Assembly: GCA_045638565.1 (NCBI GenBank)
Contig: JAZUBN010000071.1
Location: 1-18,435 of the forward strand
Reading direction: 5' to 3'
Origin: SIG471 sp045638565
GTDB taxonomy: Bacteria > Bacillota > Clostridia > Oscillospirales > Butyricicoccaceae
Length of the DNA stretch: 18,435 nucleotides
This document shows positions 12,287-18,435 of this stretch, piece after piece; position 1 is the stretch's first letter; every line of letters starts with the position of its first letter. Under the pieces are notes generated by a model that was not told where the DNA came from, did not search any database, and was given only the letters and a program-made list of their open reading frames with translations. The translations under genes were made by a program, and so were the position numbers.

Positions 12287-13876
12287 TCAGTTCTTTATAT
12301 CAGGGAATATCATACAGCCGGCAAACAGATTTTCATAATTATCTGTTTCAGCAAGCTCCATATATTCCATTTTCTGTGCCAACTTTTTCATTTCACAACG
12401 TTCTCTTTGTGACATAAGAGCCATATATGCGCCCGTTTTCGAAGAATTGCCCACATATATAATTCTATCCTTTACATCATGAGGAAGAATGCCCACACCG
12501 GTAAGCGATTCTGCAGGCAGATGAGCGCCAAACTGACCTGCCACAAGCACCTTGTCAAGCTGATTCATTTCAATTCCTGCCTTTTTAAGAAGGGCTGTAA
12601 AACCCGAAAGGATTGCCCCCTTGGCAAGCTGCACCTGACGTATATCGTCCTGCGTGATCACAATATCATCATTCAGCATAAATGCCCGTTTTGTACCCTG
12701 CAGAATCAATCGTTTGTCGCTACCTTTTCCGCTGTCACTTTTCTTAATGAAAACGCCCGACGGCTTTATGAAGCCGTTTCTCAGCAATTCACGTACTGCC
12801 GCAAGAATACCGCTTCCGCATATTCCCACAGGATTTTTTTCTCCGATTACTTTAAGCTGAGTTTCACTATCTGTGATGATTACATCCTCAACAGCGCCGT
12901 CAGCCGCTCTCATACCACAGCTTATATTTGCGCCTTCCAAGGCAGGACCTGCCGCACACGAACAACTCAGCAGTCTTCCTTCCGTTGCAAGAACTATTTC
13001 TCCGTTCGTGCCTATATCGATAAAGAGCAAATTGCCTTTTTCATTAGCCATATTGCAGACATGCGCTCCTGCAACTATATCTGCACCGATATAAGCTGAG
13101 ACCTGAGGCAGACAGTAAAGTTTTGCACCTTTACAGCATTTACCGCCGATTTCTTCATATTTTCTCTCCTGTGGTTCAACAAAAACAGGAGTATACGGCG
13201 ATTTTCCAAGCGGCCTTGCGTCAGTTCCGAGCAGCATATGCGTCATTGTGCAGTTGGCTGCGACTACAATTTCCCTTATATCATCCGCTTTGATTTCAGC
13301 CTTATCGCAGGCTTCTTTAAGCATATCATCAAGCTGATTTACAAGAGCTTTCTGCAATTCGGCAATGCCCTTTTCTCCATTTTCATATTCGTATGTAATG
13401 CGTGTAAGCACATCCGAGCCAAATCTCCGCTGCGCATTTATCTGCGATGAAGACGATATTTCTCTGCCCGTTTCAAGATCGACCAGCGAAAGCGCTACAG
13501 TAGTGGTACCAATATCGACAGCCGCACCATAGCCACTTCGTTTGTCCTTTTCAAAGTCGGGCATATAGCCTTCGCTGAGGACTTTGCTGCCCTTTTCCTT
13601 TTCGGGCATATGAACAATAATATCACCCTGAACAAGTGTCATACAGGCAAGGCGGACACCGCTTTCCTTTTCCTCTGCAGTCAGTATATCTTCTTCAGTT
13701 TTTGTAATTTCAGAGACATTATTGCCAACTACCTTCACCTTGCATTTGCCGCAGGTGCCGCCTCCGCCACAAGGGGATTCGATATATTCACCCGCATTGT
13801 GAAGCACCTTCATAAGATTTGAACCATCTTCACACAATATCTGTCGTCCACTGTTCTGAACAGTAATTACAGCCAT
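12287..13876 (-). CDS. Corrinoid activation protein: [2Fe-2S] ferredoxin domain + ASKHA ATPase (RACo/RamA-like)
   Basis: RACo-type proteins use ATP to drive electron transfer that returns accidentally oxidised Co(II) corrinoid to active Co(I). Residues 1-90 form a plant-type [2Fe-2S] ferredoxin domain with ligands Cys36, Cys42, Cys45 and Cys78 (C-x5-C-x2-C-x32-C). Residues 112-529 form the ASKHA domain: VDIGTTTVALSL (120-131), FIDIGTNGEIVL (285-296), GPALEG (310-315), GICGSG (351-356) and VLVAGQFGAHL (443-453) are the nucleotide-binding segments. This layout matches RACo (DUF4445 family) and differs from RamA, whose C-terminus carries [4Fe-4S] ferredoxin motifs. The length of 529 is slightly shorter than RACo of Carboxydothermus. 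The start ATG shares one base with the preceding stop (TAATG). It directly precedes the corrinoid-protein gene, its likely target. Confidence 0.93.
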   Translation of the reverse strand: MAVITVQNSGRQILCEDGSNLMKVLHNAGEYIESPCGGGGTCGKCKVKVVGNNVSEITKTEEDILTAEEKESGVRLACMTLVQGDIIVHMPEKEKGSKVLSEGYMPDFEKDKRSGYGAAVDIGTTTVALSLVDLETGREISSSSQINAQRRFGSDVLTRITYEYENGEKGIAELQKALVNQLDDMLKEACDKAEIKADDIREIVVAANCTMTHMLLGTDARPLGKSPYTPVFVEPQERKYEEIGGKCCKGAKLYCLPQVSAYIGADIVAGAHVCNMANEKGNLLFIDIGTNGEIVLATEGRLLSCSCAAGPALEGANISCGMRAADGAVEDVIITDSETQLKVIGEKNPVGICGSGILAAVRELLRNGFIKPSGVFIKKSDSGKGSDKRLILQGTKRAFMLNDDIVITQDDIRQVQLAKGAILSGFTALLKKAGIEMNQLDKVLVAGQFGAHLPAESLTGVGILPHDVKDRIIYVGNSSKTGAYMALMSQRERCEMKKLAQKMEYMELAETDNYENLFAGCMIFPDIKN

Positions 13877-14880
13877 TATACACGCTCCCTCAAAGTTTCC
13901 AGCATTGCTTTGACATTTTCAATCGGCGATCTCATTCCAAGACCGCAGGCCGGAGAAATAATATCAAAGCCATTATCTGCCGCGAAGGTTGTCTGTGTTT
14001 TTATCGTATCAGGTGTGCCGAATTCAAGGGTATACGTACTGATATTACCCATAAGAACTCTGTTCGGAAGAGCCTGACGAGCCTCCCTTATCGGCACAAT
14101 GGCATCAAAGCTCAGCACATCGCTTTCTATCATATCGGCCTGTGGATAAACGCCGCGCATCTGACCGCAGATATGCACTATAACCTTTGCTCCCGCTTCT
14201 TTGAGCGGCTTTATGAGCCTGTTAAGATATTTTACTGTGAACTCTTCGAAATAGCGAGGACCGAGAATTTCACCTGTACCGCTTGGGTCAGAAATTGCTA
14301 TTATTTCCGCACCTGCTTCAATCTGTCTGAGACCGAATTCGATAAGTCTGTCGGTTACAACTTCCATAAAGGCATGGGCATCGGCATTTTTCTTGCGAAG
14401 CTCCTTATAGAATATCGTAGGCTCGATTACCGAAGCGGCTGTGCTGACAGGACCTGTCAGATTGCCCACGATGGCTACATCAGGCATCTCTGTTTTAAGT
14501 ATTTTTATTGCATCGACAACTACATTGCTTCTGCCCTTTTTGTTGGCTAATTCGCCATATTTACTTACTGTATCAATTACATATTCCGACACATGAGGCT
14601 CGATTATATCGCTGCCCATATTTACCTTTGCGCCCATTTCTTCGGCTTCGACAGTCATACAGAAAGGCACGCCGATATTTTCAAAGCAACCTGAAAGATA
14701 TGCCTGCTTTGCAAGGTCCGCCATCATACGTGCATCAGAATGAGCTGCAGGAAGATAAACTTTACTTTCTTCCATAAGACCTGTAATTATCATATTCATC
14801 ATACCGCCCGGGCAGATACACGCCTGACGGTCGGTTTTCACACCATTTATATTATTGAAAAGTCTTTCTTTTGAGTTCAT
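13876..14880 (-). CDS. UroD/MtaA-family methyltransferase
   Basis: A 334-residue TIM-barrel protein very close in layout to MtaA, which moves a methyl group from a corrinoid protein to a zinc-bound thiol. Ligands His236-x-Cys238 (VIVHICGQM) and Cys312 (ISPACGLG) have spacing almost equal to that known for Methanosarcina MtaA (His237, Cys239, Cys316). NLTGPVSTAAS (140-150) and ISDPSGTGEILGP (196-208) are barrel motifs of the family. N-terminal PGGMMN (24-29) replaces the Arg-rich uroporphyrinogen-binding loop of true UroD, arguing against heme synthesis. Since clostridia generally lack coenzyme M, the thiol acceptor, if any, must be something else, such as homocysteine; this is inference. GAGGT precedes the ATG. 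It overlaps the activator gene by one base and follows the shortened paralogue by 3 bases. Confidence 0.88.
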   Translation of the reverse strand: MNSKERLFNNINGVKTDRQACICPGGMMNMIITGLMEESKVYLPAAHSDARMMADLAKQAYLSGCFENIGVPFCMTVEAEEMGAKVNMGSDIIEPHVSEYVIDTVSKYGELANKKGRSNVVVDAIKILKTEMPDVAIVGNLTGPVSTAASVIEPTIFYKELRKKNADAHAFMEVVTDRLIEFGLRQIEAGAEIIAISDPSGTGEILGPRYFEEFTVKYLNRLIKPLKEAGAKVIVHICGQMRGVYPQADMIESDVLSFDAIVPIREARQALPNRVLMGNISTYTLEFGTPDTIKTQTTFAADNGFDIISPACGLGMRSPIENVKAMLETLRERV

Positions 14881-14883
14881 GTT

Positions 14884-15738
14884 CTACCTCTGTTTTAATG
14901 TGAGATACTGAAGATTGTTTCCGCCATTCCCTTTGCTCTTAAGGCACTTATACCCAGTAAAACGAATTTTTCCTTTATTGGCAAGGCATTTTTCCATATA
15001 AGAAGCCGATTGCTCACACTCAATCACTTCTGTCTGCGCAAGATTGGTATCGATAAGCGAATATGCTGTCTTAGGGCAAAGATATATGATTACGTTTTTT
15101 GCAAGTTCTTCATCTGCCTTTTCCAGCATAGGCAAGGTGAAATCATACGCTATCTGCTCTGCGAGCTTCGGACCGATTATATTGACTCCGCCTGCAGGAT
15201 CCGCATAGCTTATTATATCAGCTCCTGCTTTTTGCGCCGCATCCATTGTTTCAATTATTATATCGGCTGTTTTATCAAATACGGCCTTCATTTTCTCCGG
15301 CTCTTTGCGTAAAAAGCGGAAGATTTTTGTCATATCAATAAGACTTCCAAGCAAAGTAAAAGGACCTGTAACCTGAAAAATCACATTTTCTCCCGACTGT
15401 TTCAGAATTACACAAGCTGACAAAATCTCTTTCATTCTTCCTATGGAATAATCTATTTTATCCAGCGCAAGCAGGTCATCAATCGTACTGCATACATATT
15501 CTCTGACTCGGGGACCATTGTTCTTATCGCCGTAATTTATAGCAGCGCCCAGCGCATCGGCTTCTGCTGTGTGACAAAAAGGGAGTGTGCAGGCAGCTGC
15601 ATTATTATTCTGTTTTATTTCAACAGAAAGCTTCGCCATAGGCTCAGCTCTTAAATGCACTTCCGGAAAATCAAGCTGAGTATCCTGTGGAATATCTTCT
15701 GTGCCGCTGTTGTAAATACAATTATAGTCCCTTATCAT
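14884..15738 (-). CDS. Shortened UroD/MtaA-like protein with a degenerate zinc site
   Basis: This 284-residue protein is a divergent paralogue of its downstream neighbour. Shared segments are LPFCHTAEADALGAAINYG (52-70, compare VPFCMTVEAEEMGAKVNMG), VTGPFTLLGSL (123-133) and SYADPAGGVNIIGP (177-190). Where the neighbour has VIVHICGQM, this protein has VIIYLCPKT (216-224): the zinc His is Tyr219 and only Cys221 remains. After that the protein is about 50 residues short, with a Lys-rich ending and no clear counterpart of the final zinc Cys. There is no internal stop or frame break, so it looks like an intact, specialised protein rather than debris. AGGTGA lies before the ATG. It is the first gene of the operon, 3 bases from the next. 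A non-catalytic partner or donor-binding role is inference. Confidence 0.8.
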   Translation of the reverse strand: MIRDYNCIYNSGTEDIPQDTQLDFPEVHLRAEPMAKLSVEIKQNNNAAACTLPFCHTAEADALGAAINYGDKNNGPRVREYVCSTIDDLLALDKIDYSIGRMKEILSACVILKQSGENVIFQVTGPFTLLGSLIDMTKIFRFLRKEPEKMKAVFDKTADIIIETMDAAQKAGADIISYADPAGGVNIIGPKLAEQIAYDFTLPMLEKADEELAKNVIIYLCPKTAYSLIDTNLAQTEVIECEQSASYMEKCLANKGKIRFTGYKCLKSKGNGGNNLQYLTLKQR

Positions 15739-15770
15739 ACTCTCACCTGCCTTATATGTCTATTAAAATT

Positions 15771-15776
15771 ATTATA
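15771..15776 (-). promoter_or_regulatory. Likely -10 box of the corrinoid methyl-transfer operon
   Basis: TATAAT on the minus strand, about 33 bases before the ATG at 15738, in an AT-rich stretch. The bases at the -35 distance (TGCAGA) match poorly. The region to the previous terminator is only about 90 bases and contains no cobalamin-riboswitch features that I can see. Confidence 0.4.
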
Positions 15777-15862
15777 TCATATAATACAGTCGCTCTGCAT
15801 CTTTATTGATAATTATAATATTTACACGGATATTTTATAGGTAAATCTTATTTTCACAAAAT

Positions 15863-15891
15863 AAAAACTCCGGCCGAAAAGCCGGAGTTTT
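15863..15891 (-). terminator. Intrinsic terminator of the aminopeptidase gene
   Basis: AAAACTCCGGC (15864-15874) and GCCGGAGTTTT (15881-15891) form a perfect 11-base stem with a 6-base loop. On the minus strand it is followed by T5-A-T and lies 12 bases after the stop codon at 15904. Confidence 0.9.
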
Positions 15892-15903
15892 ATAGTCATT
15901 TAT

Positions 15904-17295
15904 TTATCTGAGATAGAATGCTTCGTAGCCCTTAGCTGTCATATAAACGTCGGCCTTGGAAACAACTTCGTATGGTGCGTGCATGGAGAGAACAGGAACA
16001 CCTACGTCGATAACGTCCATATCTGCGTTAGCGAGGATGTAAGCGATTGTTCCGCCGCCGCCCTGGTCTACCTTACCGAGTTCACTTGTCTGCCAGATAA
16101 CGCCTGCGTCATTGAAGCACTTGCGAACTTCACCGATGAATTCTGCATTAGCATCGTTGCAGCCGCCCTTACCGCCTCTGCCTGTGTACTTGATGAGTGT
16201 AACGCCCTTACCGAGGTAAGATGTGTTATTTGCTTCAGCAACGGATGGATGATTTGGATCATATGCTGCAGCAACGTCGGAAGAAAGGAGAGCACTCTTT
16301 GCAAGAGCCTTATCTACGTCAAAGCCGGAGCAGGAGCCCTTCTGGAGTTCGATCATTGTGCCGATGAGGTTTGCAAAATACTTGGAATGCATACCTGTGC
16401 TGCCGTTGGAGCCAACTTCTTCCTTATCAACCATAAGAGCGATAGCTGTCTTCTTGCATTCCTTGATTGCAAAGAGAGCTGCGAGGGATGTATATGCGCA
16501 TACTCTGTCGTCGTGGCCGTAAGCTGCGATAGAGCCGCGGTCAAAGCCGACATCGAGAGCCTTACCTGCAGGAACGAGTTCGAGTTCAGCAGATGTAAAG
16601 TCTTCTTCAACAATACCATACTTTTCATTGAGGAGCTTGAGAACGCCCATCTTGAAGCGGTTTGCATCCTTTGCGTCACCTACAGGAAGTGTGCCGCAGA
16701 TTGGGTTGAGGTCTTCACCGCCAACACCTTCAGCAAGAGTCTTCTTGTTCTGATCTGCTGCGAGATGTGGAAGAAGATCGCTGATATAGAAGATTGGATC
16801 GCCTGCATCGTCACCGATAGCAACTTCGATCTTTTCGCCGTTAGCAAGAATTACAACACCGTAAAGTGCGAGAGGACGTGCTACCCACTGATACTTTCTT
16901 ACGCCGCCATAGTAATGTGTCTTGAACATTGCCATTCCGCCGTTTTCAATGAGTGGATTCTGCTTGAGGTCGAGACGTGGGGAGTCGATATGGCTGCCTA
17001 CGATATTTACGCCGTTTGCAACAGGTTCTTCACCGATAACTGCGAGAACAACATTCTTGCCGCGGTTTGTGCTGTAAACCTTATCGCCTTTTTCGAGCTT
17101 TGTAACTGTATTGATATCTACATAGCCTGCTTCCTTAGCTCTGCGAACGATTTCATCTGTGCATGTGCGTTCTGTCTTACTTGCATCCATAAATGCCTTG
17201 TAATCTTCGCCCATTGCCATAATTTCAGCCTTCTGAGCTTCGTTGATAACGTCCCATACGTAATCGTATTTGACTGTAAGCTTTTCGTTGCCCAT
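15904..17295 (-). CDS. M18-family zinc aminopeptidase
   Basis: M18 enzymes are large dodecameric cytosolic metallo-aminopeptidases that remove N-terminal residues, often acidic ones, from peptides. The 463-residue length is usual. Metal ligands and nearby catalytic residues are visible in order: His102 in GSHIDSPR, Asp262 in YGHDDRVCA, Glu292/Glu293 in DKEEVGSNG, Asp340 in LSSDVAAAYDPN, and His439 in SMHAPYE. The GGVRKYQWVARPLALYG segment (130-146) and GKGGCNDANAE (375-385) are also typical. AAGGAG (17306-17311) lies about 10 bases before the ATG. It is a single-gene unit with its own promoter and terminator. Codon use is strongly biased to a small set, producing a long stop-free antisense frame; this suggests high expression. 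Confidence 0.95.
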   Translation of the reverse strand: MGNEKLTVKYDYVWDVINEAQKAEIMAMGEDYKAFMDASKTERTCTDEIVRRAKEAGYVDINTVTKLEKGDKVYSTNRGKNVVLAVIGEEPVANGVNIVGSHIDSPRLDLKQNPLIENGGMAMFKTHYYGGVRKYQWVARPLALYGVVILANGEKIEVAIGDDAGDPIFYISDLLPHLAADQNKKTLAEGVGGEDLNPICGTLPVGDAKDANRFKMGVLKLLNEKYGIVEEDFTSAELELVPAGKALDVGFDRGSIAAYGHDDRVCAYTSLAALFAIKECKKTAIALMVDKEEVGSNGSTGMHSKYFANLIGTMIELQKGSCSGFDVDKALAKSALLSSDVAAAYDPNHPSVAEANNTSYLGKGVTLIKYTGRGGKGGCNDANAEFIGEVRKCFNDAGVIWQTSELGKVDQGGGGTIAYILANADMDVIDVGVPVLSMHAPYEVVSKADVYMTAKGYEAFYLR

Positions 17296-17334
17296 AATTT
17301 GTATCTCCTTTAATTATAAATTATCGTACTAAAT

Positions 17335-17385
17335 AGGGATATCTCCCTGTACATATATTATACAACATTCTTAGTCCAAGGTAAA
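17335..17385 (-). promoter_or_regulatory. Promoter and short leader hairpin of the aminopeptidase gene
   Basis: On the minus strand TTTACC (17380-17385) and TATAAT (17357-17362) are 17 bases apart. Just downstream, AGGGA and TCCCT (17344-17348 and 17335-17339) could fold with a 4-base loop at the very start of the transcript. The hairpin may only stabilise the message; no known regulator is recognised. Confidence 0.55.
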
Positions 17386-17409
17386 TAGGAATATTTCATT
17401 AAATTTATA

Positions 17410-17438
17410 TGGCTTTTTTGTACAATGTGTGGTATAAT
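17410..17438 (+). promoter_or_regulatory. Extended -10 promoter of the prolyl isomerase gene
   Basis: TGGTATAAT (17430-17438) is an extended -10. The -35 position (TGGCTT, 17410-17415) is weak. The leader contains GGGG (17448-17451) facing CCCC (17465-17468), a possible imperfect hairpin without a T-run. This promoter diverges from the aminopeptidase promoter, with about 25 bases between their -35 regions. Confidence 0.6.
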
Positions 17439-17497
17439 ATAAAAAGCGGGGCTTTCAGAAGGCTCCCCTAATACATAAATATAAAGGAATTATAAAA

Positions 17498-18241
17498 ATG
17501 GAAGAAAATAAGATTCTCGCTACTGTTGACGGTCTCACAATCACAGAAGCAGACGTTGACGCATTTATCGGCAATCTCCCAAAGGAACAGCAGATGTTCG
17601 CATCCAACCCACAGTTCAGAGAACAGGCTCTCGAACAGATTATCACAGTTCATCTCTACGCTAAGATGGCTGAAGAAGAAAAGCTGGAAGAAACAGATAT
17701 TTTCAAGAAGCTTATGGCTTCTGCAAGAAAGGACATTCTTGCTCAGCTCGCTATGAACAAGGTTCTCGGCGACCTTACAATTTCTGAAGAAGAAGCTAAG
17801 AAGTTCTACGAAGAAAACCAGCAGTTCTTCCAGAAGGACGAATCTGTAAGCGCAAAGCACATCCTCGTCAAGGAAGAAGAAAAGGCTGTTGCAATCATGG
17901 AAGCTATCGCAAGCGGCGAAAAGACATTTGAAGCTGCTGCTATGGAAAGCTCCACTTGCCCATCCGGCGCACAGGGCGGCGATCTCGGCGAATTTGGCAA
18001 GGGCCAGATGGTTCCAGAATTCGAAGAAGCTGCTTTCTCCGCTGAAATCGGTCAGGTTGTTGGTCCTGTAAAGACACAGTTCGGCTTCCACCTCATCAAG
18101 GTTGAAAAGAAGAACGAAGCTGCTGTTGCTGACTTCGCTGAAGTTGAAAGCTCCATCAAGGCTAACCTTCTCCAGCAGAAGCAGGTTGAAGTTTACACAC
18201 AGAAGGCTGCTGATCTCAGAGAAAAGTATCTCACAAAGTAA
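17498..18241 (+). CDS. Cytosolic parvulin-type peptidyl-prolyl cis-trans isomerase
   Basis: A folding helper that speeds rotation around peptidyl-proline bonds. Residues 1-112 form a helical SurA/trigger-like N-terminal arm (VDGLTITEADVDAFI, then ALEQIITVHLYAKMAEEEKL). Residues 115-205 are the parvulin (rotamase) domain with the usual SAKHILVK start (118-125, active-site His121), Cys154, GGDLGEFGKGQMVPEFEEAAF (160-180, split over the active-site loop) and FGFHLIKV (195-202, His198). The last 40 residues return to helix. There is no signal peptide or lipobox, unlike PrsA, so it stays in the cytoplasm. AAAGGA is about 9 bases before the ATG. Codon choice is extremely uniform (GAA, AAG, CTC, GCT, ACA), which indicates high expression. 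It is monocistronic and ends at a strong terminator. Confidence 0.95.
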   Translation: MEENKILATVDGLTITEADVDAFIGNLPKEQQMFASNPQFREQALEQIITVHLYAKMAEEEKLEETDIFKKLMASARKDILAQLAMNKVLGDLTISEEEAKKFYEENQQFFQKDESVSAKHILVKEEEKAVAIMEAIASGEKTFEAAAMESSTCPSGAQGGDLGEFGKGQMVPEFEEAAFSAEIGQVVGPVKTQFGFHLIKVEKKNEAAVADFAEVESSIKANLLQQKQVEVYTQKAADLREKYLTK

Positions 18242-18258
18242 TTTAAGCATTATAAAAC

Positions 18259-18287
18259 AGACATCCAGATTTGGATGTCTTTTTTTT
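18259..18287 (+). terminator. Intrinsic terminator of the prolyl isomerase gene
   Basis: AGACATCCA (18259-18267) and TGGATGTCT (18272-18280) form a perfect 9-base stem with a GATT loop, followed by seven T (18281-18287). It lies 17 bases after the stop codon. Confidence 0.93.
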
Positions 18288-18292
18288 CTGTT

Positions 18293-18315
18293 GGGACGCC
18301 GAGGGCGTCGTCCCC
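18293..18315. repeat. GC-rich imperfect palindrome in non-coding DNA
   Basis: GACGCC (18295-18300) and GGCGTC (18304-18309) pair around GAG, flanked by GGG on the left and CCCC on the right with a small bulge. Its composition is unlike the AT-rich spacers elsewhere in the window. From memory, similar GGGACGCC...GGCGTC elements are scattered between genes in gut clostridia. Only one copy is seen here, so repeat status is inferred. Confidence 0.45.
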
Positions 18316-18390
18316 TACATTATATTTTGCACAAGTGAAGTATTTGATTGAATAGCGTAATTCTTCCTGTCTTATAAGGTCTGGTTACAC

Positions 18391-18435
18391 CTCATCCACC
18401 ACCAAAGGTGGTCCCCCTTCTCCTGCTGGAGAAGG
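18391..18435. repeat. Paired palindromes of a probable dispersed repeat, cut by the window end
   Basis: Two adjacent perfect inverted repeats lie here: ACCACC-AAA-GGTGGT (18398-18412) and CCTTCTCC-TGCT-GGAGAAGG (18416-18435). No reading frame with coding character crosses them. They look like a REP- or MITE-like intergenic element extending past the window. The 18316-18390 stretch before it shows nothing I can name. Confidence 0.5.

Noticed and set aside
10521..15738. Heme synthesis genes (true uroporphyrinogen decarboxylases)
   Set aside because: The UroD-like proteins have HxC...C zinc sites or a degenerate one, lack the substrate-binding N-terminal Arg loop and are packed with a corrinoid protein and its activator; no other heme gene is nearby.
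15739..15862. Cobalamin riboswitch ahead of the corrinoid operon
   Set aside because: The spacer is short and AT-rich, with no B12-box-like GCCACTG and no room for the full fold.
15979..17313. 444-codon open frame on the plus strand opposite the aminopeptidase
   Set aside because: It mirrors the M18 gene, is rich in Cys, Ile and Val as antisense frames are, has no ribosome site or promoter and resembles no family. The minus frame has all metal ligands.
17468..18250. 260-codon open frame on the minus strand opposite the prolyl isomerase
   Set aside because: A Phe/Leu/Cys-rich antisense shadow caused by the strongly biased GAA/AAG/CTC codons of the real gene.

Overview
The window looks like chromosomal DNA of an anaerobic, spore-forming, Gram-positive clostridial bacterium. 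An Oscillospiraceae/Ruminococcaceae-type gut lineage is my best guess. The reasons are a PdaB-like sporulation deacetylase, S-layer-homology (SLH) domains, a Bacillus/Clostridium-type LexA box, strong AGGAGG ribosome sites, TATAAT promoters, and a corrinoid methyl-transfer operon. The lineage is inferred from gene style, not from a marker gene.

Layout. 1-2304 (+): the 3' part of prfB (release factor 2) overlaps a small membrane-protein gene, which overlaps an EamA/DMT transporter gene; a two-way terminator follows. 2358-2918 (-): a type I phosphoribosyltransferase. 3188-3946 (+): a PdaB-like polysaccharide deacetylase. 3963-4964 (-): a two-gene operon of an unrecognised protein and an alkyltransferase-like protein (MGMT fold with Ala in place of the reactive Cys). 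5078-7102 (-): a secreted wall hydrolase with two unrelated lysozyme domains (GH24 and GH25) flanking SLH repeats. 7349-8053 (+): an acyl-ACP thioesterase with a perfect inverted repeat upstream of its promoter. 8083-10344 (-): an SOS operon (Y-family polymerase, small membrane-anchored protein, YolD-like protein) with a perfect LexA box over its -35. 10521-15738 (-): five tightly packed genes for corrinoid-dependent methyl transfer. 15904-17295 (-): M18 aminopeptidase. 17498-18241 (+): cytosolic parvulin-type prolyl isomerase. 18293-18435: palindromic non-coding repeats at the window edge.

How the genes work together. The 10521-15738 operon holds a corrinoid carrier protein, an iron-sulfur ATPase-type activator that would reduce inactive Co(II) corrinoid, two UroD/MtaA-type methyltransferases with intact His-x-Cys...Cys zinc motifs, and a third, shortened UroD-like protein that has lost the zinc His. 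No MttB-type or pterin-binding methyltransferase is present, so donor and acceptor are open. This is the best candidate for an undescribed pathway here. The second candidate is the SOS operon, whose middle gene encodes a 100-residue membrane-anchored protein of unknown role placed between the polymerase and its usual YolD partner.

No tRNA, rRNA, CRISPR array or insertion sequence was seen. No gene-free stretch exceeds about 250 bases.
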